Of a DNA stretch of 61,248 bases, positions 32,340 to 41,057 are shown in pieces. This DNA is from Candidatus Omnitrophota bacterium (GTDB taxonomy: Bacteria > Omnitrophota > Omnitrophia > Omnitrophales > Aquincolibacteriaceae): positions 1 through 61,248 of the forward strand of contig CAIOAT010000031.1 in assembly GCA_903856085.1 (NCBI GenBank), in the 5' to 3' direction. Position numbers and translations under genes: made by a program. The notes beneath the pieces were generated by a model. That model saw only the letters and a list, made by a program, of their open reading frames with translations, did no database searches and had not been told where the DNA came from. The stretch's first letter is position 1. The number at the start of each line of letters is the position of its first letter.

Positions 32340-35300
32340 ATGAAGCTGATCCGCAGCGCGTCCCTTGCCTTGTTTTTGTTCTGCTGTTTTATGATTCCCC
32401 CGGGTTCTGCCGGATTTTTGGATGATCTGAGCCAAACGCTGAAAACCGCCGTTACCGAAACGCCAAAGGATGCGAGCAAGCCGTTCATTGCTATAAGCGA
32501 AGCCGAGATCAAGGTGCGGGGAGTCTTGGGGGAAAACACTCAGGATACGAGTTTCGGTATTAAAAATAGCGGAGCCGGAACTCTCAACTTTGCCGTCAAA
32601 TCGAATATGCCCTGGGTTGAGGTAAGTCCAACGCAAGGAACGTCCTCCGGTGGCGCTGAGCAAAAGATCGATCTTCATTTCAAGACCACGGACCTCAAGG
32701 AAGGCAACTATGTGGCTCCGATCGTGATCGAGGATACGAATGCTCAGAACAGTCCACGGACGTTGCTGGTGCGTCTGGACGTCCTTCCCGGGGCAGTGCT
32801 TGTGTTGGATAAGAAACAATTAAGTGCGAAATTCCGGCAAGGGGAGAGTGCAGGGGATCAGACTTTCGTGATCCAGAACCAGGGGGCCGGAGGCCTTAAT
32901 TATTCGCTGCGTATGGCTTTCTCAGCGGAAGATGGCAATGCATGGATGACCGCGGAACCCGCGAACGGACAAATTGCCGGCGGCCAAGCTACTTCCGTGA
33001 CAGTTAAAATGAAAAGTTCCGCGATGTCAGCCGGAGCGCATGTTGCCACGATCGAGGTCATCGCGCCGGGTGTCAAGAATAGCCCGCAAAGTGTTCAGAT
33101 GACGGCCTTTGTCATGACGAACGATGTTCTTTCGTTAAGTGCCCAGGAGCTTTCTGCTGAAACGGTGAAGGGAAAGCCAGTGAATCCGAAGATTTTGCGC
33201 GTTGAGAATACAGGATCGTCTGCCGTCACGATTAAGGTTGAAGCCAAGGACAAGTGGCTTTCCGCGATGCCCGCTTCGAAGACACTGCAAGCTGGTGAAG
33301 AAGCCGTTTTCACAGTTAATTATGATACGAAAGAGCTTCAGTCCGGTGAACAAAGAAGTGAAGTCGTCATCACGGACGAAGTCGCAAAGATCGCAAAGAA
33401 GATTCCGGTAACGCTCAAGCTCACGACGCCGCCCGTTATGAAACTGGAAACGCCAGGACTTGATCTGAAAACCGAAACCGGGAAGGATCTTGAAGCCGCG
33501 GGCAGCTTCACTCTCAAAAATGACGGGGATGGAACACTGCATTATCAGTGTGTCAAAGACGCTTCGTGGCTTGAACTCGATCCTGTCTCGGGCAAGCTTG
33601 AAAAAGATGGTTCGGTCCAGGTCAATTTAAAGGTTCGCGCCTCCGGTCTGAAAGCCGGTGAGTATCAGGCCACGATTCAGGTTCTGGACCCCAATGCTGA
33701 GAATAGCCCGCAGAAACTTCCCGTGAAACTGACCGTTGAATCCGTTTCCGGGCTTAGAGTGGAACCTTTGGAGTTGACCGCAGAAGTGGAGAGCGGAAAA
33801 GATTTAAAACCGGAATCTCTGGCCCTCAAAAATTCTGGCTCCGAAGATGTGAAATTTAAAGTTTTAAGCGATTCTGCATGGCTTACAGTTGCTCCGCAGG
33901 AAGGCTCTGTTGCGAAAGGCAGCGAATCCAGCCTTGTTGTCGTTATCAATACTAGCTCGCTCGGGGGCGGTGAACAAAAAGCACAGATCAAGATTGAGGC
34001 GGAAGGCCTCAAAGAACCGATCGTGGTCCCTATGACTGTGAAGGTGAAAAGCGCCGGTCTTTCTACCAATCCGGCAAGTTTGTCATCCGAGATCATCCGA
34101 GGGACTGATGCTCCTGCCGGAGCTTTTGAAATGACGAATAACGGCAGCGTTCCATTTTCTTATGTCATCAAGACAAAAGAAGATTGGTTGAAAGTGGAGC
34201 CTGGGCAAGGCACGATTCCCGCCGGCCAGAAAGCCGGATTCCAAGTGACTTATAAAACAAAAGACCTCGGAACCGGAGATTATGTGGTCGAAATCCAAGT
34301 CTGTGACCCGCAAGCAAAGATCGCGCAGAAGCTCCCTACGAAAGTGAAGGTCAAAGCAAAAGCGGCAAAGCCGTCTGCAGTGTCGGATGGGGGGCAGTCT
34401 GATTATCAGGTGGCGGATGATCTGTGGACCAAGGATCAGGACGCGACGGATAAGACCCAATTTGGTGACAACCGGGTCCCCGCGGCGCTTCAAGGACTGA
34501 TGCTTAATGTCGGAGATGAATCCTTGCAAAGACAGCGTACTTTAGCAGAGCAGAATTGGGGAGACTTGGTTAATCTGTATTATGATCGGGAGCATGGGAT
34601 CTTGGTAAAAAGTAATAATGGGAACATGGATAAAGTTCGCGACTGGCGGATTTCAGTGGAGGTCTATCTTTTTAGCCCGCGAGGGCAGTGGGGCCATTTC
34701 GACAGGAGTGAATATGCTCGTCGTAAATATTTCGCTCATGATTATCTGAAATACAATTATCAGGAAGTGAAGCCTATTTCAGGCGCAGACGAAAGCTATG
34801 TTCTCAAACAGGTGCAGAATAATGTTTATAGTTTTCACGGCGATGAAATGACCGAATCCTGGCGGTTTGTCGCCATTAAGGATGGCGTTGTTATTTCCAT
34901 GGATGCCACGACAGAAAACATGCTTGCTGTCGCGAAGGCGACTGGAAAAACCACGGATTTTTATCGCTTTATGGATCAGATCCTACAAGCGGTCTCTAAC
35001 AAGGCCTGGCTTGCGATCTTCAAAAAAGGAAATCCTAAATTTGACCGGCTTCCGGCCCAGCTCAAGCCGCTTGTGATCAATGTCGGTACTCTTATTGCAG
35101 AGCGCATTTATTTTATGACTGATAAAATGCCGGGCGGAGGCAAGCAGGCAGGGCTGAATTGGGTGCATTTGAGCTATTTTTCAGAGCCTATTGTCAATGC
35201 GGATGCAGGTGTCGATTTTGAACCCGCTTGGGAGCAGAGTGTTAGCGCTCAATTTTTTTATCCTGTTAAGGGGGGGGAGAAATTCGTTGAGGGGATCGTG

Positions 35301-37556
35301 GATAGCCGGCACAAAAATCCAAGTTCTGGTACCACCTATACCAAAGTTTCCTTGGGAGATGGAGGATTCAGGGAAGTTGGGAAGGATCCCATGTACACGC
35401 AGTATGAGCTTCGCGTGGGAGCGGCCTTTGTAACACTCAATTTTTCAGCAAAGAACAAGAACTACACGGAACCTCCCGCCGAGCGGATCAACGAGATCAT
35501 TCAAAAGATACGCGATGTAAATTACGACGAACTTTTCGCGTCGATAGGCGAATCCACGGAGGGTCCCTTCGAAGAAGAAACATTGGATGAAAGTGCTTTC
35601 GAGGAAGCTCCGCCGGTTGCCTTGGAAGAAGATTTCTGGGGACCTCAAGGTGATACGGAGAAACTCCCACCTATTTCTTTGCAAGGCGTGCCAGCTCCGG
35701 TGGGTGGTCCTCAACCAGGCGACAAGAACGCGCAGGGACAGGTGTGGTCGCCCGTGGCAGGTGGCGGATGGGTAAAGCCCGAGATCTACGAGAGCGATGT
35801 CTCCATGATCCAGCAGGGGAAGGTTTATACGGATCAGTGGGGATGGGTCGACGAAAAGGAAGCTAAGGAGAAGCAGGCAAATTATCAGAAATTCCAGGCC
35901 GCCAATCAAGTCGCGGATCAGAAAAGGCAGGAAGAGCTTCAGAAGCTTTCTCAAGGTATCCGGGATACCCAACAAAAGATCAAGGATATGGAAGCTAAGC
36001 ATGAAAAAGTCGAGGTTCTCCGGAATAAACTGGATGAACTTGAAAAGGAGCGCAAGCAGGATGAACTGGATGCCCGTTGGAATTCCAAGGCAACGATGAC
36101 CAACACTGCGCAGTTGGCAGCCCGCGAGATCGTCACAGGCTCAGATGCAGAGGGGGGAACCTCTTATAAAGCGATGGCGCTCCGGATGCTCATGGGAAGT
36201 GTCACCGTGGGGTATTCAGAGGTTGCTTACAATACCGCAGACGCGAGTTATCAGGTTTATGACCATTTAAAGAACGGCGATTCGATCATGGGCGCAGTGG
36301 CCAAAACAACGATGAGTATGGCTACCTCGGAGGTGATCGGGAGAGCCCAAGCCGGTCTCTTCTCCTGGGGTGCAAAAAAAGCGACCACTGCGGTCCGGAA
36401 AGCGTTTGGACAAGCCGCGGAGGTCGGAACCGAAGGTCTTTCGAAATCATTGGCAAAAAAGAAGACTGCCGTTGAAAAAGTTTTTGCCATTAAAGACGAA
36501 GCGAAACAGGCTGAGGCGATCAAGAAGCTTTATCGCGGCGGCGGGATGGAAGAATTAAGCCAACTGGAGCGCAAAGGGCATCTTGGGACCAATGACGTGA
36601 AGAAGATGCAGCAGGTGATCGCCAAGGAGGTTGACGAGGCGGTCGATACCGGTGTGAAGAAGACCATGAACGAATTCGAAGAGAAGACCGGCGTGAAGAT
36701 TAAGGAAGTCATGGTCGGTGATAGCGGTTCCAGCGCTTCCGGCAAGGTCCACTCGGTCAATACGGATGCGGATTTTGCATCGCTTCCCAAGTTCGACGAA
36801 GCGTCTTTGAAAACCTACGCTGATAAGAATTTTGGCGGGGATCTTGTCAAGGCGAATGAGAAGCTTTCAAAGAAATTCGCCAAAGCACAGGATGCTTTTG
36901 TGGATGAGAGCTTGAGGACTAAGGGGCTGAGTTCTTATGATGTGGGCTATCAGACCTATGACCGTTTTGGAGCTACGGCAGGGCCCGGCGACGCCTATAC
37001 GGCGGGTTTCGTTCGGACAAGACAAGCCACGCAGGGAAAAACAACGGTTTTCAAACCTGGCGAAGGCAGTGAGATCAAATCTTACAAGACCTCGGGTCAG
37101 GCGATGACCGATCAGGACCTGCTTATCAGGAAAGAGGTTATGGGGAAAGAAGTGAAGAGGCTCAATGAGAAAATGGAAGGTTTAAGCCCTCGTGAGCAAG
37201 CTTACATGGAAATGAAGAAAAAAGACCTCGAGAAGGAATTAAAAAAGATTTCTAGCGAGGATTCTCCCAAGATCGAACAGGGCGAGGCGAAAGATATTAT
37301 GAAGCAACAGGAAAAAGCCCTCGGCAAAGAAGGGCTCACAGCCGAGAAGGCTTCCAAAGCGCTCGAACGTGCCGACAAAGCCCTCGCGCTTTCCAAGGAA
37401 TCCGGGGTTGATCCCGGGCTCCTAGAAAAGGCGCGACTGCTACGCCAGAATCCGCAGCAGGCGAAGCAGATCCTGGGGAATATGAGCGAAGAAGCATTCA
37501 TCAAGCAGGTCGATACCGCCGTCGAGCAGGCCGGGCAGAAGATTAAGGGCAATTGA
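32340..37556 (+). CDS. Giant exported protein with Ig/BACON-like repeats and NTase-like C-terminus
   Basis: A 1738-residue protein with a signal peptide (to about residue 24). Residues about 50-675 are six Ig/BACON-like repeats of about 100 residues, each with a segment like MPWVEVSPTQGT or DASWLELDPVSGKL. Residues about 700-1060 hold an unrecognised alpha/beta region. A proline/acidic linker and a conserved-looking WSPVAGGGWVKPEIYESD precede a coiled coil (about 1170-1260). Then come Ala/Gly-rich helices (about 1260-1380), as seen ahead of toxin domains. The C-terminal part has VGDSGSSASGKVHSV and TDADF, in which GS (1463-1464) and DxD (1476-1478) resemble the nucleotidyltransferase-fold signature. 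A Lys/Glu-rich helical tail ends the protein. It may be a surface effector, but this is inference. Confidence 0.75.
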   Translation: MKLIRSASLALFLFCCFMIPPGSAGFLDDLSQTLKTAVTETPKDASKPFIAISEAEIKVRGVLGENTQDTSFGIKNSGAGTLNFAVKSNMPWVEVSPTQGTSSGGAEQKIDLHFKTTDLKEGNYVAPIVIEDTNAQNSPRTLLVRLDVLPGAVLVLDKKQLSAKFRQGESAGDQTFVIQNQGAGGLNYSLRMAFSAEDGNAWMTAEPANGQIAGGQATSVTVKMKSSAMSAGAHVATIEVIAPGVKNSPQSVQMTAFVMTNDVLSLSAQELSAETVKGKPVNPKILRVENTGSSAVTIKVEAKDKWLSAMPASKTLQAGEEAVFTVNYDTKELQSGEQRSEVVITDEVAKIAKKIPVTLKLTTPPVMKLETPGLDLKTETGKDLEAAGSFTLKNDGDGTLHYQCVKDASWLELDPVSGKLEKDGSVQVNLKVRASGLKAGEYQATIQVLDPNAENSPQKLPVKLTVESVSGLRVEPLELTAEVESGKDLKPESLALKNSGSEDVKFKVLSDSAWLTVAPQEGSVAKGSESSLVVVINTSSLGGGEQKAQIKIEAEGLKEPIVVPMTVKVKSAGLSTNPASLSSEIIRGTDAPAGAFEMTNNGSVPFSYVIKTKEDWLKVEPGQGTIPAGQKAGFQVTYKTKDLGTGDYVVEIQVCDPQAKIAQKLPTKVKVKAKAAKPSAVSDGGQSDYQVADDLWTKDQDATDKTQFGDNRVPAALQGLMLNVGDESLQRQRTLAEQNWGDLVNLYYDREHGILVKSNNGNMDKVRDWRISVEVYLFSPRGQWGHFDRSEYARRKYFAHDYLKYNYQEVKPISGADESYVLKQVQNNVYSFHGDEMTESWRFVAIKDGVVISMDATTENMLAVAKATGKTTDFYRFMDQILQAVSNKAWLAIFKKGNPKFDRLPAQLKPLVINVGTLIAERIYFMTDKMPGGGKQAGLNWVHLSYFSEPIVNADAGVDFEPAWEQSVSAQFFYPVKGGEKFVEGIVDSRHKNPSSGTTYTKVSLGDGGFREVGKDPMYTQYELRVGAAFVTLNFSAKNKNYTEPPAERINEIIQKIRDVNYDELFASIGESTEGPFEEETLDESAFEEAPPVALEEDFWGPQGDTEKLPPISLQGVPAPVGGPQPGDKNAQGQVWSPVAGGGWVKPEIYESDVSMIQQGKVYTDQWGWVDEKEAKEKQANYQKFQAANQVADQKRQEELQKLSQGIRDTQQKIKDMEAKHEKVEVLRNKLDELEKERKQDELDARWNSKATMTNTAQLAAREIVTGSDAEGGTSYKAMALRMLMGSVTVGYSEVAYNTADASYQVYDHLKNGDSIMGAVAKTTMSMATSEVIGRAQAGLFSWGAKKATTAVRKAFGQAAEVGTEGLSKSLAKKKTAVEKVFAIKDEAKQAEAIKKLYRGGGMEELSQLERKGHLGTNDVKKMQQVIAKEVDEAVDTGVKKTMNEFEEKTGVKIKEVMVGDSGSSASGKVHSVNTDADFASLPKFDEASLKTYADKNFGGDLVKANEKLSKKFAKAQDAFVDESLRTKGLSSYDVGYQTYDRFGATAGPGDAYTAGFVRTRQATQGKTTVFKPGEGSEIKSYKTSGQAMTDQDLLIRKEVMGKEVKRLNEKMEGLSPREQAYMEMKKKDLEKELKKISSEDSPKIEQGEAKDIMKQQEKALGKEGLTAEKASKALERADKALALSKESGVDPGLLEKARLLRQNPQQAKQILGNMSEEAFIKQVDTAVEQAGQKIKGN
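35270..35277 (+). repeat. G8 tract inside the giant protein gene
   Basis: Eight G in a row within the codons for V-K-G-G-E-K (near residues 976-980). A one-base slip would frameshift and remove the C-terminal 760 residues, including the NTase-like region. Confidence 0.5.
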
Positions 37557-37668
37557 AGCGTACAATGGTCCCCGGGGGAGCAGGGACTCACTGAATCGTT
37601 TTCGTTTTTAATTGAAACTTTCTCGATTTTGAGGTTGTCTAAGTCATCGGAGCTTGGAGTAAGAAATT

Positions 37669-38232
37669 ATGCAAGAGATCGAGCGGGAACTAATCACTCA
37701 AGCGAGGCAAGGGGACATGAGGGCTTTTCGGGAGATCTATCAAAGGGCTTCCGGATACGTCTACACGTTGGCTTACCGTATCGTCAACACGAAGCATGAT
37801 GCCGAGGAAGTGACGCAGGATGTGTTCCTCAAGATCCATCACAGTCTCGGTTCTTTCAAGTTCGAGGCGTCGTTCAAAACCTGGCTTTACCGGATTGCGG
37901 TGAATACGGCCCTCAATCACGCGAAAAAAAGAAGCCGTGTGACGACACGCGAGTTGGAGGATATCTTTGAGGATCCCGCGACTGTGACGCAACCGGATGC
38001 GACAAAAAACATCGAAGTCGGAGAAACAGAGAATCAACTCAAAGTTCTGCTCGATCAACTTAATCCGGACCAGAGGGCTTGTATCGTGCTCCGGGAGATC
38101 GAAGGGTTGGATTATCAGGGGATTGCAAGCAGTCTTGGCGTTAACATCAATACGGTTCGTTCGAGGCTCAAAAGAGCCCGTGAGACCTTGATGGCCCTCG
38201 GGCAAAAGGAGGTGGCGAGCCATGGAATGTAA
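37669..38232 (+). CDS. ECF (RpoE-type) sigma factor
   Basis: A 187-residue extracytoplasmic-function sigma factor. Region 2 is visible around AYRIVNTKHDAEEVTQDVFL and FKTWLYRIAVNTALNHAK, and region 4 around LREIEGLDYQGIASSLGVNI with NTVRSRLKRAR. It would direct RNA polymerase to stress promoters. Its end overlaps the start of a zf-HC2 protein by 11 bases, the standard sigma/anti-sigma layout. GGAG lies before the ATG. Confidence 0.95.
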   Translation: MQEIERELITQARQGDMRAFREIYQRASGYVYTLAYRIVNTKHDAEEVTQDVFLKIHHSLGSFKFEASFKTWLYRIAVNTALNHAKKRSRVTTRELEDIFEDPATVTQPDATKNIEVGETENQLKVLLDQLNPDQRACIVLREIEGLDYQGIASSLGVNINTVRSRLKRARETLMALGQKEVASHGM

Positions 38233-38719
38233 AAAAGTTCAGGATCGGCTCATCAATGAATATGTGGACAAAGAACTTTGTCCGGAAGAGAATAACGAAG
38301 TTAAGGGGCATTTGGCCGCGTGCTTGGATTGCCGGGAGTTTTTTGAGGAAGTCCAAAGGAGTGCCGTGATTCCCTTTAAAGAACTCGTGGAAATGCAACC
38401 AGACGGCGTTGTTTGGCAGCGAATCCAGGAGACAATTGAGACGGAGCGATCGCGTTCCTGGAATGGATGGAGGCAACTGGCAGATGCTTTGGTTCCTCTG
38501 CTAAGGATGCCACAGCCGGTTTTTCGCGTGGCGTTTGTGATGGTTTTGATCCTGGGGGGCGTGATTTTCGCGAAATGGCCGTCCAGTTACGCGGACCCGG
38601 TTTACGGGTATATTTCCGAGCAGATGGCCTTCATGACAGAGCTCCAGGCCGGGAATACGGATCTGTCGAACGGTGATTTGAAGGATTATGACGCGGCTTT
38701 TGAGGAAATAGGGGCGTGA
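38222..38719 (+). CDS. zf-HC2 anti-sigma factor
   Basis: A 165-residue membrane protein. The N-terminal zinc-binding anti-sigma motif is HLAACLDCREFF (HxxxCxxC), with an upstream Cys in MECKKVQDRL. A single membrane helix lies at about residues 100-116, followed by an extracytoplasmic tail. It should hold the upstream ECF sigma factor at the membrane until an envelope signal releases it. The 11-base overlap implies translational coupling. Confidence 0.9.
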   Translation: MECKKVQDRLINEYVDKELCPEENNEVKGHLAACLDCREFFEEVQRSAVIPFKELVEMQPDGVVWQRIQETIETERSRSWNGWRQLADALVPLLRMPQPVFRVAFVMVLILGGVIFAKWPSSYADPVYGYISEQMAFMTELQAGNTDLSNGDLKDYDAAFEEIGA

Positions 38720-38798
38720 TGGAACTTTTAGGAAAAGCGTGTGGTCTAAGTGGTAAGAGCGTGGGGTTTAAGCGTATTCAAAAAAGGAGGGTTTCGAG

Positions 38799-39296
38799 GT
38801 GAAAAACAAATTAACAATGATCTTAGCGGTTTTGACGGTGGCAGGGTTGATGACGGTTGGGTCCGTAGCTTCTGCCGCGTGGGATAGCCCGAAGAGTGGC
38901 AAGGGCCAGCAGGCTGGGGAAAAGAAAGATTTTTTCAAAGATTTCAATTTGACCCCGGAGCAGAAAAGTAAGATCGATGCGCAGAACGAAGCCAGGCAGG
39001 CAAACAATAAGGTGACGAGTGAAGCGCTGAAAGTGAAAATGCAGGCACTTCAAGAAGCGATCTCGAAGCCGGGCGCGAAGCGGGCTGATGTGGACGCTTT
39101 GGTCAAGGAGATAGACGCGATCAATGCGCAAAGGTTCTCTCAGAAGATCGATGGCGCTTTTGCACTGAGAGAGGTTCTTACGCCGGAACAATACGCGAAG
39201 TTACAGGAACAGCGTAAGGGAACGACTGGAATGAAGGGAATGGGTGGTATGAAGGGCATGGGTGGCATGAAGGGAATGAAGAACAAAAAGTGGTAA
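38799..39296 (+). CDS. CpxP/Spy-like periplasmic protein with Met-Gly-Lys tail
   Basis: A 165-residue protein starting at GTG (38799) with AAGGAGG eight bases upstream. A signal peptide (to about residue 27) is followed by a helical domain with two LTPEQ motifs (FNLTPEQKSK and VLTPEQYAKL), the hallmark of the LTXXQ/CpxP/Spy family of periplasmic chaperones and metal-response proteins. The C-terminus repeats GMKGMG three times; its Met residues could bind copper or silver. Position after a sigma/anti-sigma pair suggests it is part of, or feeds back on, that stress response. Confidence 0.8.
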   Translation: MKNKLTMILAVLTVAGLMTVGSVASAAWDSPKSGKGQQAGEKKDFFKDFNLTPEQKSKIDAQNEARQANNKVTSEALKVKMQALQEAISKPGAKRADVDALVKEIDAINAQRFSQKIDGAFALREVLTPEQYAKLQEQRKGTTGMKGMGGMKGMGGMKGMKNKKW

Positions 39297-39354
39297 GTCT
39301 GAGAAAAAGAATTTTGGGCTAAAGCAGGATTGAGTTTTGGCCCAGTTATTTAGT

Positions 39355-39396
39355 AAGGCCGGATCTTCTGTCAAAGGAAGGTCCGGCTTTTCTTTT
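39355..39396 (+). terminator. Rho-independent terminator before hrcA
   Basis: AAGGCCGGATCTTC (39355-39368) pairs with GAAGGTCCGGCTTT (39377-39390) over 14 bp with two wobbles and an 8-base loop, then T-rich sequence. It closes the sigma-factor unit. Confidence 0.88.
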
Positions 39397-39538
39397 GGTA
39401 ACCCCGTAACGCCTGCTTCTCATGAGGCATATTTTTTGCTATCATACCCGCTCTATCCCAACGCGGGATTTTTTCACATGGATGGTAGTTGGGATTGCCC
39501 TAATTTCCGCCTTGTGGAAATTGAAAGGAATTAAGATT

Positions 39539-40318
39539 ATGGAAACCTTATCCCTGAGACAAAACGACATTCTCCGGGGTGTTATCGAAACGCATATCGA
39601 GACCACCCAACCGGTGGGTTCCCGCTCGATCGCTGAGAAATATGCGATTTCTTTTTCTCCCGCAACTATTCGTCATGAGATGGGTACTTTGGAGGAGATG
39701 GGCTACTTGACGCATCCTCATACCTCGTCCGGCCGTTTGCCCACAGACCATGGTTATCGTTATTATCTGGATCATACTTCGTTTAAGGAGCATTTCTCCG
39801 AGCCTTTGAACCGGTTGGGGGAAGAACTTGTTCCTACGGCCGGGGAGGACAGGCTCGAAGAGTTTTTGGACCACGTTTCGCTTTTGCTTTCCTCGCTCTC
39901 CCAGGAAGTCGGATTGACCTTGATGCCTGTTGCGGAAACACCCGCCTCTGAAAAGCCGGGCCGTCTTAAGCTCTCCTTGCAGGGTTTGTCCTATATGCTT
40001 GAAAAACCGGAGTTTCAGGATGTTCGCAAGGTCCGTAATCTTCTAAGTGTTTTTGAAGAAAAAGTGGCGCTGATGCGATGGGTTCTGACGCATGCGGATC
40101 CGGAACAAGTGTCTGTTTCCATAGGTCGTGAGCATTCGCACGAAGCCCTGGAAGATTGCGCCATCGTGACGGCCTGTTATACCGCGGGGAAAAACCGCCA
40201 AGGTGTTATCGCAATCCTGGGACCCAAGCGCATGGCATATCGCCAGATCATTCCTTTGGTCTCCCGCATGGCTGCGGCGGTGGGCGATATTCTGGAACAT
40301 AGGGAGCCCGAAGCCTGA
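39539..40318 (+). CDS. hrcA: Heat-inducible transcription repressor HrcA, short form
   Basis: A 259-residue repressor. The N-terminal winged helix is clear (LSLRQNDILRGVIETHIETT, VGSRSIAEKYAIS, MGYLTHPHTSSGRLPTDHGY), and the C-terminal GVIAILGPKRMAYRQIIPLV is the usual end of the GAF-like domain. Most HrcA proteins have about 340 residues, so about 80 are missing, mainly in the part of the GAF-like/inserted dimerisation region between these. The start is the ATG at 39539; the frame is open further upstream but without a ribosome-binding site. The TGA overlaps the ATG of grpE. I could not see a CIRCE operator upstream. Confidence 0.88.
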   Translation: METLSLRQNDILRGVIETHIETTQPVGSRSIAEKYAISFSPATIRHEMGTLEEMGYLTHPHTSSGRLPTDHGYRYYLDHTSFKEHFSEPLNRLGEELVPTAGEDRLEEFLDHVSLLLSSLSQEVGLTLMPVAETPASEKPGRLKLSLQGLSYMLEKPEFQDVRKVRNLLSVFEEKVALMRWVLTHADPEQVSVSIGREHSHEALEDCAIVTACYTAGKNRQGVIAILGPKRMAYRQIIPLVSRMAAAVGDILEHREPEA

Positions 40319-40977
40319 TGAGTCACCATTCCAAGAAAAATCATTCTCACGAAAAGGATCCCCAGGATTCGAACGCGGAGAAGTGCGCTCCTGTGGAATC
40401 GAAGGCTTCCACCCCAAACGGCAAGATTGAAGTTTCAGCGCAGGAGTATGAAGACCTCAAGAGAAAAGTCGCAGAACTCGAAGGATTGCGTCAGAAATTT
40501 CTGCTTGCGGCGGCGGATTATGAGAATGCGAAGAAACGGAACGCACGGGATAAGGAAGATTTCATCAAATTCAGCCAGGAGCGGATCTTGAGGGACCTCC
40601 TCCCGGTTTTGGATAATTTTGAACGTGCAGTGAGCCACGCCAATACCGCTTCGGCGAATGCTTCCGCGTATGAGGACTTGCGACAAAATTTGAAGACCGT
40701 TATTTCCGGTGTGGAGAGGGTGCAGAAGCAGTTAAACGATATTCTCAAAACCCACGGACTCAAGCGGATCGACACTGCGGCCCAGGCGTTTAACCCGCAT
40801 TTCCACGAAGTGGTGGCGCATGTGCCCGAAGAGGGTAAGGAAGACCAGATTGTGGACGAATTGGAGCCCGGCTTCATGCTGCATGATCGTCTTCTCAGGG
40901 CCGCCAAAGTCCGTGTCCGCGTTTCCCCCCAACCGAAGGCGTCCGCTTCCGAAGAGAAACAGGAAGAGATCACTTAA
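40318..40977 (+). CDS. grpE: Nucleotide exchange factor GrpE
   Basis: A 219-residue GrpE. A charged, disordered N-terminus (about residues 1-45) is followed by the long helix and the beta-wing domain with LRDLLPVLDNFERAV and FNPHFHEVVAHVPEEGKE typical of the family. GrpE releases ADP from DnaK. The start overlaps the hrcA stop by one base (TGATG). The usual next gene, dnaK, is missing: dnaJ follows 80 bases later. Confidence 0.95.
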   Translation: MSHHSKKNHSHEKDPQDSNAEKCAPVESKASTPNGKIEVSAQEYEDLKRKVAELEGLRQKFLLAAADYENAKKRNARDKEDFIKFSQERILRDLLPVLDNFERAVSHANTASANASAYEDLRQNLKTVISGVERVQKQLNDILKTHGLKRIDTAAQAFNPHFHEVVAHVPEEGKEDQIVDELEPGFMLHDRLLRAAKVRVRVSPQPKASASEEKQEEIT

Positions 40978-41057
40978 AGAACAGGCTGGCGGATGGAGGG
41001 TGAAGTTAAAACCGGCTTTTTGCCATCCGCCATTCATCATTCAATATCCTGAGGTTT

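Noticed and set aside
39397-39538. CIRCE operator before hrcA
   Set aside because: I looked for TTAGCACTC and its complement with a 9-base gap and found no acceptable match in this leader.
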